Below, one piece after another: positions 1-12,929 of a DNA stretch of 61,330 nucleotides. A model generated the notes under the pieces. That model was not told where the DNA came from, searched no databases, and worked only from the letters and a program-made list of their open reading frames with translations. This DNA comes from Scedosporium boydii (taxonomy: Eukaryota > Ascomycota > Sordariomycetes > Microascales > Microascaceae). The DNA is taken from positions 1-61,330 of the forward strand of contig NJFT01000237.1 in the NCBI GenBank assembly GCA_002221725.1, in the 5' to 3' direction. How positions within the stretch are numbered: the first letter of the stretch is position 1; the number at the start of each line of letters is the position of its first letter. A program made the translations under genes and the position numbers.

Positions 1-5
1 TTTTG

Positions 6-7
<2 letters not shown>

Positions 8-38
<31 letters not shown>
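8..38. repeat. 31-nt poly-T homopolymer
   Basis: An uninterrupted run of T occupies the left edge of the window, preceded by TTTTGTC. It could be a simple homopolymer or the A-tail of a retroelement lying to the left on the minus strand. No element body is visible inside the window, so its origin cannot be decided here. Confidence 0.8.
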
Positions 39-3000
39 CCGCCGTTGAGGGAACTCCGCCCTCATCGCTGCAATTAAACTTACATTATCAGCCACAGCTC
101 GTTTTGGCGGATGTATGGTACGATGGAAATTGGTCATGCTGTTGTAAGGGACGCCAGCAAGCGCCACACGATAACGGCCGGAGGCAGTGATTTCAGAAGA
201 GCTGCCGTCAACCTATTGAAGGTCAACAAATGCTGTCGAGTCGTTGATCCTGGCGTCGCTCCTCAGGGCTGACTCGGGCATCAGAATGCAGCGAATAATC
301 GGCGTGGAAGTGCATTCAGACCCGACCGGGCGAGCACATCTTGGGGGAACTGGAACTGGGTGTAGTGTACCTCAGTACGCAAGTACATGGTAGATACTGA
401 TGTGATACGTAGACTCCTCGACGCCAGTCTTCCGAGTCCTGGGAAATTCAAGCCATTAGATATCCATTTCGGCAGAAAGAACAGGACGCCATAATGATTC
501 CTTCCAGCAAGGATATTCAAGGATATTCAAGGACGGAGCTGAGAAAATCGAGTGCATGAAAACCACGGATCAATGTGAGCTGTCACTCCTTGCTGGGCGC
601 GAAGCGTGGAGTTCTGGAAATTGGAGCGCATTTTGCTTGGGACGGCTTCCTCCAAAGCTGGTCGGGACTGGTGAGCAAGCTGGCTGGTAGCTGCTCGTAG
701 CTTCCACAAAGTGGAAATACCGAGGTAGGAGAGACCCGCAGCCTGGGTGACCGGAGCTAGTTCCGAAGCTTGGGCAGTAACTGCCGCATCAATCTTATCC
801 ACAGCACTGAAGTGATGATGCTTCAACACCGGAAGGAAGACGGGGGAGGGAGTGCACTCGCTGCGGAAGGCAGATATACTGGTGTGGCGCTATTAACCTA
901 GCTGCCGGGAAGCGCCTTCCCAGGAGAATGGTTGGTTCAGGATATGAGGACATGGATCAATTGATGGTGCCTGGCGGCGGGGCACCCGCGCTAGTGGATA
1001 GAAAACGTACGATCTTTCGGGCCTCTCCTTCCCTGCCCCACCCTCTTCTTTCTGCAGTGCATGCGGCATCGTGGATACCCTCGTTGACCAAGGCTTCCGC
1101 AAGCACAAGGGTCCTTCTTAATCCTGGCTCAACCAGCTTCGTACTAATCCAACACCACACCTCCTCGGTCTGGGAAGCAAGGGATCTCCATAGGGGGGTC
1201 GAGCGATACAATACATCATAATCTCCGAGAAATACGTGAGTTCAGAGCTGCTCCGCCTCGATGTCCGTACGAAGTCGTAGTGTGTGCACAATAGGGAAAG
1301 TTCCTTGCTCATCATCGGCTTCCTACTCCGGTTTATTGCCCAAAATCCCGGTAATTCGTATCGCTGAGTGGGTACTTTACCCACACGGTTGGTAATAATA
1401 GAAAAAGTACGAAGTACGAAGGCGGACGGAGGAATTGACCGATCCGCGCTGAAGACATTGATCATTGGGTCCCTTTGGATCTAAGCCTTATTAGGTGCAT
1501 GGCCCGCTGAGATCAGCGCACCTAGTGGTAGTCTAAAATTCGTGGCAATGTAACGTAAAATTAAGTCGAATGCGTGCGGTCCTCAGAAGGTTGATGGTCA
1601 AGTACAAAGTACACGCTCCAAGATCTGCTGGGACGTCGATCACTGCCAATCTCCGTCCCGAGTCCCGAGTTGGCATTTGCTGAGCTTTGAATCACATCAA
1701 CCCAGCTCTGTGACTTTATCATCAGCCTCGAGGATTGGCTGAGACAGGCTGCTTATGTTAACATGAAAATGGATGGAGTGCACTAGTCTAGGCCATTTGA
1801 ACTCTAAGATATCTTCAGCGCGTCGAGTTCAGCATGTTGCTAGCACAGATGGCGCTCGCCGGCCCATCCAGTCATTTCTTTCTGGAACTCGACCTCTTTC
1901 GCATTAGGAATAGCGTGTGCTGAAGCATACCGTTCTGGGATGCTCCCTCTCATTCCCCCTATTCGCTTACACAGAGCTTACGGAGTGGACAGGGGATACC
2001 CCGGCTGATCGTCACTGGGGGGGCGGGGAGAGCCTGGGGATCGTTGGGGCTTGGCTGGCTTGGTATCTCTGTGCTTTTTCGTTCTCCATCCAACAAAACC
2101 AATGGAATTTTGGAGCTTTCGAATCTTGTGGCCCCGAGTTGCCCGAGGCTGGCATACCCTGGCTGAGGAGTTTTTTTCTCGAGGAGGGGCTTCGGGCCTG
2201 GCTTCCTGTGGACTTAGTCTGCAGAGTAAAGTTTAGTCTGCCAAGCCATCTCAGCTCGCCAGCAATGGCGCCGGACTCGGGTATGAGTTATGCCATGCCA
2301 TCCGGGTTCGATAATGAGGATACGTGAGTAAACTTCGATTAGGGGCTTTCGTTATTGTCCAGGACAACCCGGAGGCAGTTCTGAGAAGTAGTGCTTCGTC
2401 ATAACATCATCAAGCCTCAAAGGGGTAGCACAAACTGAATGGAATCCTGGTCCTTGCGTTTGGGGATGGACAACAATGTCGTAATTACCGGCAAGGTGTG
2501 TGCAAGCGAATGCTACCCCGACGAGCTGCATCCACTCTACGACAGAGTGTGCACTTATTAATACGTAATGTACTAGGGGAATCAAGGGCAATGTTGAATT
2601 TCTCCTCCCGTCCCGGACGGCAAGGAGATCGGGGTGGTATTAATTAACGTTACTAGGGGGGAGGAGAAGGACTTCTGAGAGGGACATTCGGACCAATTCC
2701 CTGCACGCCACCTATTTCCCCTGCTTTGGAAGGGAGCTCATTACGGAGATGAAGCCTGATCTGAAATAGGGCTGCTTATCACCACATTGCTGGAGAGCAG
2801 GATCCAAGTCTTCCTTGCAGAAGCATCACGAACAACATAATGTGACAAGTCTTGCCTACCACGTCCATAGGAGATTGAGCCGTGAAAAACAAAGTAAAAG
2901 TATTAAAATGTAACAAAAATTCATCGTTTCTTGGATTTCAATTTTTATTGTAGTCGGAAGGTGTGCTTACGCGCAAACATCCATTGAGACGTACAGGCGG

Positions 3001-5226
3001 CATCTTCCGCCTCTGAATGGATCACAAGAACGCCTCACCTAAAACTAAATTTCAAAGTCCCAGAGAGCGCTTGCCGCCTGGTTAGCTAGTTCATCGAACG
3101 CCTAATATCTTATCGCACTATTTAACGGGTCAATTGGTGACTTCAAGGTAGGTACAATTGTAAGAGGAAAACGAAAAAGCCGGTCATTGTTTAGAGAATT
3201 GTGGCTGCCTCCCATCCACCAAAACCTCTCATCTCGAGCCATGCGTTCCGCCCTTAGGCAAGTTCTTATCTTGTCTGTCCACGAACCAGCCCGCGTGACT
3301 CTGTCTGTTATTCCATTCCAGATCTACTCTAGGCTCCATGAGTGCTTCGTACTTCGAATCGCTCTTCTATGGAGTACTCGTAGTTAGGGAGGCTGTGCTT
3401 GCTGTTCCCCAGCCAGGTCGAGTGCAGTTCCTGACTACCACACCCCTGGCCGGGATCGACAGTGATCGTCGGTGACTGATAAACCATTGACTGACCCATC
3501 CCTCGCGGTTGATTCCTTCTGGAAAGGTCAACTGCGCGATGTGGGGACTGCCTGGTCCCACCTCGTGTTTAAGTCCGGAGTAAATTGATTACTCTGAGGG
3601 CTCTGAAGTACGAAGTACACTTAATACGCACAATTGGAACGTCGAAGCGTCTTCCAACGCATGAATGCAATGTTTGCAAGTTGTCTGTGCTTATGAGTAG
3701 GACGAAGTCTAGCAAATACTATCCGTCGGACTTGAGCTGCATCGTGGATTCGTGGCTAACCTTCCGGGAAGTGGGCGAGAGTCGGGGTAGTGGGACTTGC
3801 TGTTGATGTGTTGGTCGTAGACATCGAATTTTTGCTCTTCTCCAACGGCCATGCATCGATTTGAACAAATATTGACCGTCTCTGACGAGTTCCCAGACGG
3901 CTGGCTGGCCTGATCACGGACGAGAAAGAAAAATGCCACAGAAGGCCTTTTGGTGCTTCTTTTTGTTATGCTCCACATTAAGTGTTCCAGAGAGAAATTA
4001 GTGGCGTCCTTAATCAAGCCAAACACTCGGGCAGCTCGCTTTCGTCATAACAAGTGATAGACGCTACCAACAGACCGAACCCCACGCAATGGTCTTGGTT
4101 CATTGTTCAAGGAGGATCTTGGAACCGGGACCGCAATGAGGCAGGCTTACCTAATTTCGTCTAGTTAGTGTGAGGGCTTGGGCTTGGGACAAGCTCAATT
4201 TAGTTGAGCACAGATAGCCAGCCAGGTGGTGGTCGGCAGCGCTGGGTTGCGAGCCCTAGCATCAACACAAACGGCAATCCACTCCGCAATCATCTTTGAG
4301 ACGGCAGGCGAAAATCGCAAATCATATGAGCACCTCGGACCAGGCTGGCACTGGGCGGGGGAACCTCAAGACACTCTGCAAGGGAACGGAAGCGGAGGAT
4401 TTTGCTATACGTAAATCGCCTGAGATGGGAGAGAAAAATCAACGAGGCATGGCGAAACTGATCCTCAGACTTACCCCCGAATCTCACGATCTTAACTAAA
4501 ATCCTCGAGAGTCTGGGTGTTAATGAGAGTCATACCGTGAACTTGATTCTTCGCTCCACTTTCTTAACCCTCTTGGTGGTTCACGTCCCCCATCCTTTTG
4601 CCACCAGAACCAGAACCAGTCGACTGTGCATATTTCTCTTGCAATTCAAAACGGCATAATTCAGTCTTGTATCAGCACGACGCCGGTCGGTTGACTTTCC
4701 GTGACATTAAAGTGCCTCAAGCCGATCATGCAAGTGCCAAGACCGTGGGTCGGCACACCCACACACCCACCCACACGCCCCAGAATCTGAACAGAGGCAG
4801 ATGGACTTCAGTTGTGTCACTTCGTAGCTACGAAGCACGAAGTATGGACGACAAAACAAGACACCCACCCCGCGATTTCAGTCGTTTCGTCAAATCTAGG
4901 CATGATCGACACTAACGTCGCTCTGGTTCGTCATGTTTCTCTTCTATGAAGTAGGACCCTTGCCTATGGCACACCAAAACGGCCTCATAACGCAGGCCTC
5001 CATCCTCAAGCAGAGCCCTAAGCACGAAGTAAGGCCAGGCCGCAACCGATGCATGGATGCAAAGTCTGGTCGCCCTCTCGGAAGACTAACATCCAGGCCT
5101 TGGAATTCCTCCAAAAAATGGGTCTGAACATGCGATGAAGTCTGGAGTGGTGGTCACATTCCTAATGACATATGTCATTGGAGATCACCATTTGGAGCCA
5201 TTTGCACACTATCGAAGAGATTGTGC

Positions 5227-5325
5227 AGGAATTATTGCATTGGTGTCTACAAATAAGAAGCCAAAGTAATGCACGATTTACTCTTCATGGAGGGAGGGCG
5301 CATCGAAATCGCTCGCCTCGCCTGG
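5227..5325 (+). pseudogene. Degraded protein-like segment, copy A (LHGGR motif)
   Basis: One frame reads LQIRSQSNARFTLHGGRA, and a +1 shift within the G-run then continues as IEIARLAWLCFDD. Copy B at 5866-5973 reads LQDTGIKISAEIKLHGGR followed directly by SIEIGEVL. The shared order LQ...A-x-x-x-LHGGR-x-IEI, together with matching DNA (CTACAA, CTTCATGGAGG, ATCGAAAT), suggests two relics of the same coding segment. I do not recognise the family. The apparent frameshift in this copy and the absence of a start or of flanking exons argue for a broken remnant. Confidence 0.35.
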
Positions 5326-5865
5326 CTATGCTTCGACGATACCACCAACGGCTGGCCAAGAACGCCTCTCGGCTGAGACGGCGAGTTGTCGAGCTCTCAA
5401 GGTGGAAATAATAAGGATTATGATTAGCGCAAACCTCGCACCCTTCGCTTCCACTAGTGTCCAAGTCCCGTTCTTAGGGGCACCCAACTTCGCGACGGGT
5501 ACCGGAATATGCAAAACGTGGCGTTTTAGTGGCTTGACACTAAGCGTGGTGCCTCGACCTGTGCTCAACTCGTTTTGGTCGTGATGCTCCAGCGGACACG
5601 AGCCATCATGCTGTGGGCCACAATATTTTCCCACCAAACTTAGCAGTTCACGCTCCTCTTTCGGAGACTAGACTTTGCCAAAAAGAGCAAAGCCAGCCAA
5701 GAAAAACGGCGCAAAAAAGTAAATGAAGGAGCAAAGTCTGTTTCTCGAGTCCTCTTTTGGACTGAGCTCGAAAAAAAAGCCTTTGTGCACCAACGCACGT
5801 GAGGGCAGTACCGGCTGGAAGGTATTGATGACGAAAATCTAGCTTGGGGCCTCCCAAGTATTTGA

Positions 5866-5973
5866 GCTACAAGACACAGGAATCAAGATCTCTGCAGAAA
5901 TTAAACTTCATGGAGGACGGTCAATCGAAATTGGCGAGGTCCTTTCTGGGGAAGGTGTCGTCCATTTTCTCGG
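5866..5973 (+). pseudogene. Degraded protein-like segment, copy B (LHGGR motif)
   Basis: The frame reads LQDTGIKISAEIKLHGGR, then SIEIGEVLSGEGVVHFLG, then a TGA stop. It is the partner of copy A about 600 bases to the left, with the same LHGGR-x-IEI core but no frameshift, so it may preserve the genuine C-terminal end of the ancestral protein. No upstream exon or start codon could be joined to it. Family unknown. Confidence 0.35.
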
Positions 5974-7450
5974 ATGACAGCTAATAATACCTGTGTACGT
6001 AGTAACGTACGAAGTAATTAAGCCGCGAGTTGCGATGGATGGTTACAGTGGTCTACCCATGCCATTAAATATTGGATATTCTCCGTTATTAGGGGGCCAG
6101 ATTTAGACCCTTGACTCTGGGACTCGCCGAAATACCACCGCTAAGCGGTCACTTCATTGACCATGTGTAGTTGCAATGGACGACATCGCTTCCAAGAATC
6201 GAACCGCTTTCAGTATTATGTACTATCATGGCTGGTTTGCGATATTAACAATTGGTGGGCGCATGGGACGATTGTTGTGTGACGAGCCACTTCCATGGGA
6301 ATTCGAGGGATCCCAGCCTCACCGGACAATAGACTGTAAGCGAAGACCTTTTGATTGCCACAAACAGAGCAGGCTACGGTTTCGATCGTCTTGCGATTTG
6401 CTGAAGAGCGAAGGGTCGGAGAAAAAAAAAGAAAAGAGGGAATCCGTAAATGGCGCAATAAACCCAGTCTATCAATGATCCTCCCTTCGATGTGCGGTAG
6501 ACGAAGATTGAGCGGAACGGCACACACACTTATTACCATCCAGGTCTTCTTGGGGATATGACGGGCGGGTTGGTCCATATCAGCTGGGCGACGAAAAGAC
6601 ACACGATGATGATCCATCCTCTTGCTTCTTTCGGTATTGACCTGAAAATCGCGGCTTATCACATTGCAGCTTGCTATTTTCAGAGAAGCTTCTTTTCCAG
6701 CCTATGAGAGAACTTCTCGAAGCCCAGCGCCGTCTCCCACTTTATTGAAAACTGACAAGAATGTGCACTTCGTATGAATAGATCCCCATCTGCTTTATAT
6801 CCGCATCCCGCACAAAAGGCTGGAAAAAACTGAGACGTAGATGCAGATAGCAGCAACCACAGGATGGCATTAAACCCTTTTGAAGGCTTCTTCCAAATAA
6901 TGCTTATGGCAGAATATTTGGGCATTCGACGCAGACTGCCACTTTGGGCTGCTTGACACACCTTAAATCCAAAAATATACCCATTGTGGTCGGAAATGTT
7001 TTGTCCTGCGGCCAAGATCTTCGCATCATGACGCCACGCATCTGTCAAATCAGCTTGTTTCGGTCTCTTCTCTTGGTGCCTGGAGGGGCGATGATCCAAA
7101 GATAATAATAAGATCTGACACCAGGGTGCTCTTCGAGGGCAGACCGGCAAACCCGTTGGGTGTGAGGATCTCCCGGAATTTCGACGGACCCTTTCATGCC
7201 CCCGAGACGTGGAGAGCACTGCAGTGAGATCAAGTGTTAAAGGCACAATAAGCCCCTCGTCAAAGCCCTTGTTCCCTGTCTGGTGGCTGCCCCATAAACC
7301 CCTGGCCTGGTCCATGTTCCACATCTCCTTCGTGGTGCTACGAGATGTAGTATTACACCCAGCAAGTTAGTACCTTAAGGGTACTTTTCCGGTCGATCAC
7401 AGACATTTCAAATGATCCCTCATCCTCGCTAACAAAGGCGGTCTACCTCG

Positions 7451-7467
7451 TACGAAGTACGAAGTAC
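7451..7467. repeat. Tandem GTACGAAGTAC-type word (dispersed family representative)
   Basis: TACGAAGTACGAAGTAC is one of the longest examples of a short word found many times in the window on both strands, always outside the genes I could define. Others lie at 1407-1420, 3605-3618, 13971-13987, 16290-16300, 22667-22680 and 22782-22797. Confidence 0.7.
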
Positions 7468-10400
7468 AAAGTGATCAGTAACCTCGAAGGAGGACCAAGT
7501 CGTGTGATGGTCTGAAGATGGCTTCGACAAAGCAATCTTGAATCGAGGTCCACGCGCCTGAACGAAGTAAGATTGCAGAGCATATTCCCGTAATGGGGAA
7601 TGAAATGCGATTAAACTCGCGATAAATGTAGAAAAGAATCTGCAACTTAATTTTAAGCCGCTTGGAGAGAGCCGGGTTGCGTCGTGTCCACCGGAGTCTC
7701 ATACTCGAATTAGCCGTTGTTTCCGAACTGTTTCTTGAGACTTACACGGCCCCTGTCCTGCATGCACTGTGTTAAGCCCAAGCCCTGGGAACCCCTTCCT
7801 GCCGTTTCTCACCATCGTGAAATATTCTGCTTTGTAATTCCAGATCTGTTGATTTCATTTTCTCTTTTTTTCGGATGGCACCTGTCAGAGCTCGACACGG
7901 ACCCTTGATACTGCCTTCGACAACCAGTCGGCCTCTCCATCTCCACTCCAAATCCGCACTATCAGTCCGATGTTACAGCTAACATGGACCGAACCCCAGA
8001 GTTAGTAGCGTATAAACAAATCGTAACTTAGGCCCGTTCGCTATCTCGGGGAAATAAGGCCTATGATGCGTCGATGGGCTGCACATCTTCTTAACGAGCG
8101 ATCTAGATGAGCATGATGAAGAGGAGCAGGCGTCAAGGCAAAAACGATCGATATTCGGGGTTGTGGGCAATGATTTCCGCCAAATATCCCGGCTTGCCAT
8201 GGCTCGCTACATAACATTGAACTTTGTCTAGCTCATCGTCGTCCCAAACCCAGTAACACTTGCTGAAGGAGATTTTCCGATTGTCGCATCAGCTAAAATC
8301 ACGAGCCGTGTCATTGATGCCCCCTCCAAATTCCGTTGAGAGCCGGAGAAGATGAGCTCCGATCGCTGTTGCCTCGGGGCTGGTAGATCCCCCAAGAGTT
8401 AGGCAAAGTAAAAAAAAAAAAAACAATAACACACGCCCCTCTTGAGGCTTGAGAATTCTATATGGGAAAAGCATTATAATACAAGTACTACATTGACGCC
8501 TTAAGAGGATGTGTCGAAACCGCATCTTCGTCCAGCCGTTGATTGAAAATCCCAAGCCGCACGGTTCCTGCATTGTGGCGAACTTTCTGTGGTGAAGCTC
8601 GGCTGAGCCTCTCGCTATGCCTCAGATCCTGCATCGAGCTTACTTTATTTCCACTTGCTACTGTACCCTTGTACCTCACCCACCTCGCTTCTTTCCAGGA
8701 ACTTGCCGAGGATTTGCAGCAAGTCAACTCTAATGTTGCGGTGGGAACAGCGCTTTGGTCAACGAAGACGCAACTGCTACGTTTCTGACGTAGGACGCAG
8801 GTAGGATGAAGCGGCACGTGCGAGTCGAGGGAAGGCAGCGCCATCGTTCCTGCTCTCGTAGTCGATAGATTGACTAGCGAAAACATCTATTCGCTTGATA
8901 ATGTTGAAGCCTCAACTGGGGAAAGAGCTGCCGCAAGTGGGGCGGAAGGCATCACCAATATCCCTTTGCTGTCAAGTGCATTAATGATAGGCGATGGGGA
9001 AGTTGGGGAATGTTATTGACTCGTATGCAAATCACAAAACACACCTGCAATTCAATCATCAACCCACTCTATCTTTCTCCGGGGAAATGCTCAATGATCA
9101 GCCGTCGTATCTTGCAGCTCATTTTTTGAAATTCCGAGACGAATATGCCGGATGCGCTCCAGGCTGGGACGATCGGCTCACTCGGAGCCAAATCGAGTCT
9201 GTTCCTGAGAATCAAGAAGCATGATCATGCCTGAGCGCCGACTCACACATCCTCAACCAGATTGAGAGAGCCGCAGGAAAACTCGGCCATCTCCGTCGCT
9301 CTCTCCCACCATGCAAGCTTTAAACATTCCGAGATCTGGGGGCAAATCCGACAATCTGTGGCATCACTGGAATGTTCAGATCAAAAAGGGCTTCTGGTGT
9401 GGTTCCAGAAGGAATTCGCGAGGGTCAAAACACAAGATCCTGTCCGGGATCCTTGGGATGACAGAATGATTTGGCAGCAAAACTACGACACAAGGGCGTT
9501 GAACGGCATAAGATCAGCTAGAAAATCCGGTCACAGCACTACGATCATGAAGCCTCTTGTGGCCTCACAAGACATGAGGCGCGCATCTCTGACGTGAGTC
9601 GTTGCTCGTCTCAAGTGTTGGGTCCCCCAGATACTCTAGGAGACCACCCCTCCTCCCACATCCACATCTATCCCCCCATGCTCAAACATCAGCCAATAGA
9701 GGAAATCCACAAACTCACGGACCAATGCTTTGGAACACCCACCACAGAGTGGCCCTTACTTTCCAGGCCTTAACAATTCTCGCACTGAAATCACCCACGC
9801 AGCTGTTAGAGTGCCAAACAGAAAAACGGATGGCAGGCTGCAGGCGTGGATGCTACCGCCTGGCTGTTGAGAAGAAACCCCCCTCGGCTGAACCCCTTGT
9901 CCGGTCTTGCTGTTTTGTGTGACTCGGGTTGTCCACCTTCCGCGATGTTATGAAGGGGGACCCCTGAACTGCAGCAATAGAAACACAACCCTACGACGAC
10001 TTCCAGTTCTGCATAGGGCGTGAGAAACGACTGCAGCCAAATCGAGCAAGGCTCGAAAACAAGAAAGCAATGTTCAGATGCCATGCTCACGTACATACGT
10101 ACACGATTGAGGTGGAGGGTTGGTGCTGGCATCACTAGTCCCGTGATAACCGTATTCAATGCGCTCTGCGGTCGACCCAGCCTACTTACTGTGTCCATAA
10201 GCTTTTGGCAAACACGGCTCTTGAGTGGGCTCGAGAGAGCCCCGCCCAGGTACCTCGATCGCGGCCTCTATCCCCCGTCCCAGCCTGGCTCTAATGCAGC
10301 TCTGGAGGAGCTTATACATTATCGTACTGCTCAAAGGACGAAGCCTACGAGTAGCAAGGCCGCATTGCTGGCTCGTGTCTTGGTCCGAACGCCGTGGGAC

Positions 10401-11746
10401 TGAACACTCTGCATGCGAAGTGCACTAGCCTTTGTATCAGCACTGATAACACGCGCACGCCCTCGCCTCCGGCCCACCAACACTGCACTTAGGGTATGTG
10501 CACTCCCATTGACAGGACAGCATCAATTAATTCTGTGCCCTAATCTTGCCTCGAACTTAGGGGACGGGTATATGAGGGTACCGCTTGTGAAGCGGCTTCA
10601 AGTGCAGCACACGTGAACATAGTTTACTTCGTACTACTGCTCGTGGTTTCCTCCGACATCCTGCGTGCTTCGTACAGTAGGCTACCGCAGGTGAAGAACG
10701 ACGAGACGCGGGACGAGGTTGTGCACATTAACAGGAGGTGCTATTGGTACCGGAGTACGTCGTAGAATATGCGCGGGAAATCCCTCCAACTGACTTCGCT
10801 CCAGCACTAAACTAGCACGATATCGCCTGCCCAGACAAATGTATGGGACCCTTGAAGCAGATGCACACCCCTTCTGTAACCGCACCCCCGGCCCGGATCT
10901 TAGGCACACCCTGGACCACCCCCACCCCCTGCCTCCATGTCTGCTTCCTTCCCCCTCTATGCTCCACTCCTTCCCAGAGTGCCCACACACTCCACCTCCA
11001 GCACAACGCTAGAGTAGCGCGGATTAGTACGTACTCCGTACATCAACGAAGCAAGTATCGCACTTGGACGATTTGGGAGGGGGTCTGCGATTTGCGCTTG
11101 GAAACAGATTGTGGTGCGTTAATGACATCCGGTTGACTGGGTAGTGCGCAGGTGGTCCTAACGTCTGGTACGGCCCACACATAATATGTGACAGGCAGGG
11201 ATTCCGGGGGTAGGGACAAGGTACCTCGAGGGTCTCCATGGATCATCGGGTGGAGTGTGGATTGACCTCGATCTCTCTTTCTCACCACTCGGCAGATCAA
11301 GCTTCCTTCGTAGGTTTTTTTTTCCTGTTCTTCGGACGAGATACTTAAACTATCCCTCCTCCCCTCCCCCAGCCCAACCTCGATATTCCCCCTTCGAAGA
11401 TTGAGATTATCTACAAAGCAAAGCAACATTAATAACATCCAGCTGGTTCTTGGGTTTATAATAATATTCAACTGGCATACTCGGACATACACTATCTTTA
11501 CTTATCTCACTCTTTCTTATTCCTGTCTTATACATCACGCCTAATACCCGCTTCTCTCTCTTCACACTCAATACCCTCGCTCAAACACACACCATCAAGC
11601 CTACTCAGCGTCAACTGTGTTAATACCGGAACGAACATCTCCAAGACCGCGACTGCCCTGTACTGCAACAAATCGAGGACACCGCAGAAACCGGTCCCGA
11701 CTCACAGTCTCTCTCCTTAATACTTCACCCCTCAACATCAGACACA

Positions 11747-12929
11747 ATGGCGACCACCATGGTACCGAACCACTACGCCGCCCAGCAAGTGGCCTCGTAC
11801 AGCTACGTCCAGCCTCCTCAGCCTCCACCGTCGCCTCCGATGGACGACAACAAGTGCTCTCTGCCTTCCATCTCCAACCTGCTCGGTCTGGCGGACGCTG
11901 GCTCGCCCACCAGTGAGACCTCTCCCCAGAACCAACAACAGCAGGCCTCTCAACAACAGAGCCCTCGGCAGACTCAGCAGCAGGTGGCACAGCAGCAAAT
12001 GCAGCAGCAGGTCCAGCAACAGCAGGCGGTTCAACAACAGATGCAAATGCAGGCCCATCAGCAGATCCCTCAAGGTAAGGAGTTTACTCGGCGACGACTT
12101 ACACGCCCGGCTTAGAATAATCAACTAACAGATCTCCCACAGTTGCCTCTCCGGCTCCCTCGAGGCCTGACACTAGGCCCAACTCTGCTCATTATTCCCA
12201 CCCCGCTATGATGCGCGGAGGTATGCCTCCCACTCCTCCGATGACCTCGGATGCCTCCTTCGACAGCTATCCTTCCCCGGCTACCAAGTCGATCGCCGGC
12301 ATTCCCGTCGTCTCCGGCCACAACTACTACTACGAGACCACTCCTCCTCTAGAGGAGCCTCGACACATGACTCCCGTGGTCTCTCGCGTTCCGCTTCAGA
12401 CCTCGTATCCTCAGCAGTCATTCGCTGCCTCGCCCTACATGACTCAACCCACTCTCGCGTCTTACTACCCGCCCATGCAGCCTACTCCTCCTCCCCAGCC
12501 TCAGATCTCCGGCCTCTACTATCAGCGCCCTCTTCCTCAGGTAAGATGATTTCAAAGGATATCCGTCGAGGTGACCTTGGGGGTAAATAATTCTAACAAA
12601 TATTCCAGCAATTCCCTCCCATGCCCGTCTCCGTCGGCCTCGGCCCAACCTCCGGCACCAACCCTTGGCAGCACCACCACTATATCGCTCCTTCCTCCAC
12701 GACATCTTTCCCTCAGAGCCAAGACCGATACATCTGCCAGACATGCAACAAAGCCTTCTCGAGGCCTAGCTCTCTCCGAATCCACAGCCACTCTCACACC
12801 GGTGAGAAGCCCTTCAAGTGTCCCCACCCCGGATGCGGCAAGGCTTTCAGCGTCCGAAGCAACATGAAGCGCCACGAGCGAGGTTGCCACAACTACGACT
12901 CCAGCAACTCGTCCTCCCTCACTTCCTAA
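11747..12929 (+). CDS. C2H2 zinc-finger transcription regulator (CSP-1/Azf1-like), 348 aa
   Basis: Nuclear DNA-binding regulator. Three exons (11747-12074, 12143-12540, 12609-12929) are separated by two 68-nt introns with GTAAG donors and CAG ends, and the join stays in frame. Residues 37-50 hold a CSLPSISNLLGLAD motif. Residues 61-109 are dominated by glutamine runs, followed by a Pro/Ser/Tyr-rich middle typical of an activation or repression region. Two adjacent C2H2 fingers lie at 285-305 (C285, C288, H301, H305) and 313-336 (C313, C318, H331, H336), joined by the classical HTGEKPF linker; only 12 residues follow. The finger pair ending in SNMKRHERGCH resembles my memory of Neurospora CSP-1, a repressor, and of proteins labelled Azf1. 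The fungal C2H2 assignment is firm; the exact orthologue is not. A CT-rich leader precedes the CACAATGG start. Confidence 0.88.

Larger units (their letters stand above)
1..11746. other. Gene-poor intergenic region (no supportable gene)
   Basis: No reading frame here has recognisable domains, intron-compatible continuation or convincing coding composition; the longest frames overlap each other on opposite strands. The stretch holds the 31-T tract at its left end, several GTACGAAGTAC-like words (for example 1407-1420, 3605-3618, 6008-6017, 7451-7467), a short ACACCC-rich microsatellite near 4754-4778 and two diverged copies of a protein-like segment near 5.2 and 5.9 kb. The last 450 bases, from about 11.3 kb, become pyrimidine-rich and are probably the promoter and 5' leader of the C2H2 regulator that starts at 11747. 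Confidence 0.6.

Noticed and set aside
2264..2361. Start-like MAPDSGMSYAMPSGFDNEDT followed by GTGAGT, suggesting exon 1 of a gene
   Set aside because: The only nearby acceptor gives a 39-nt intron and an immediate stop; no continuing exon was found.
6680..7324. 214-codon minus-strand frame
   Set aside because: Composition is not protein-like and a second minus-strand frame overlaps it; no homologous pattern recognised.
9262..9597. 111-codon plus-strand frame with protein-like stretches
   Set aside because: No start context, no splice partners and no recognised family.
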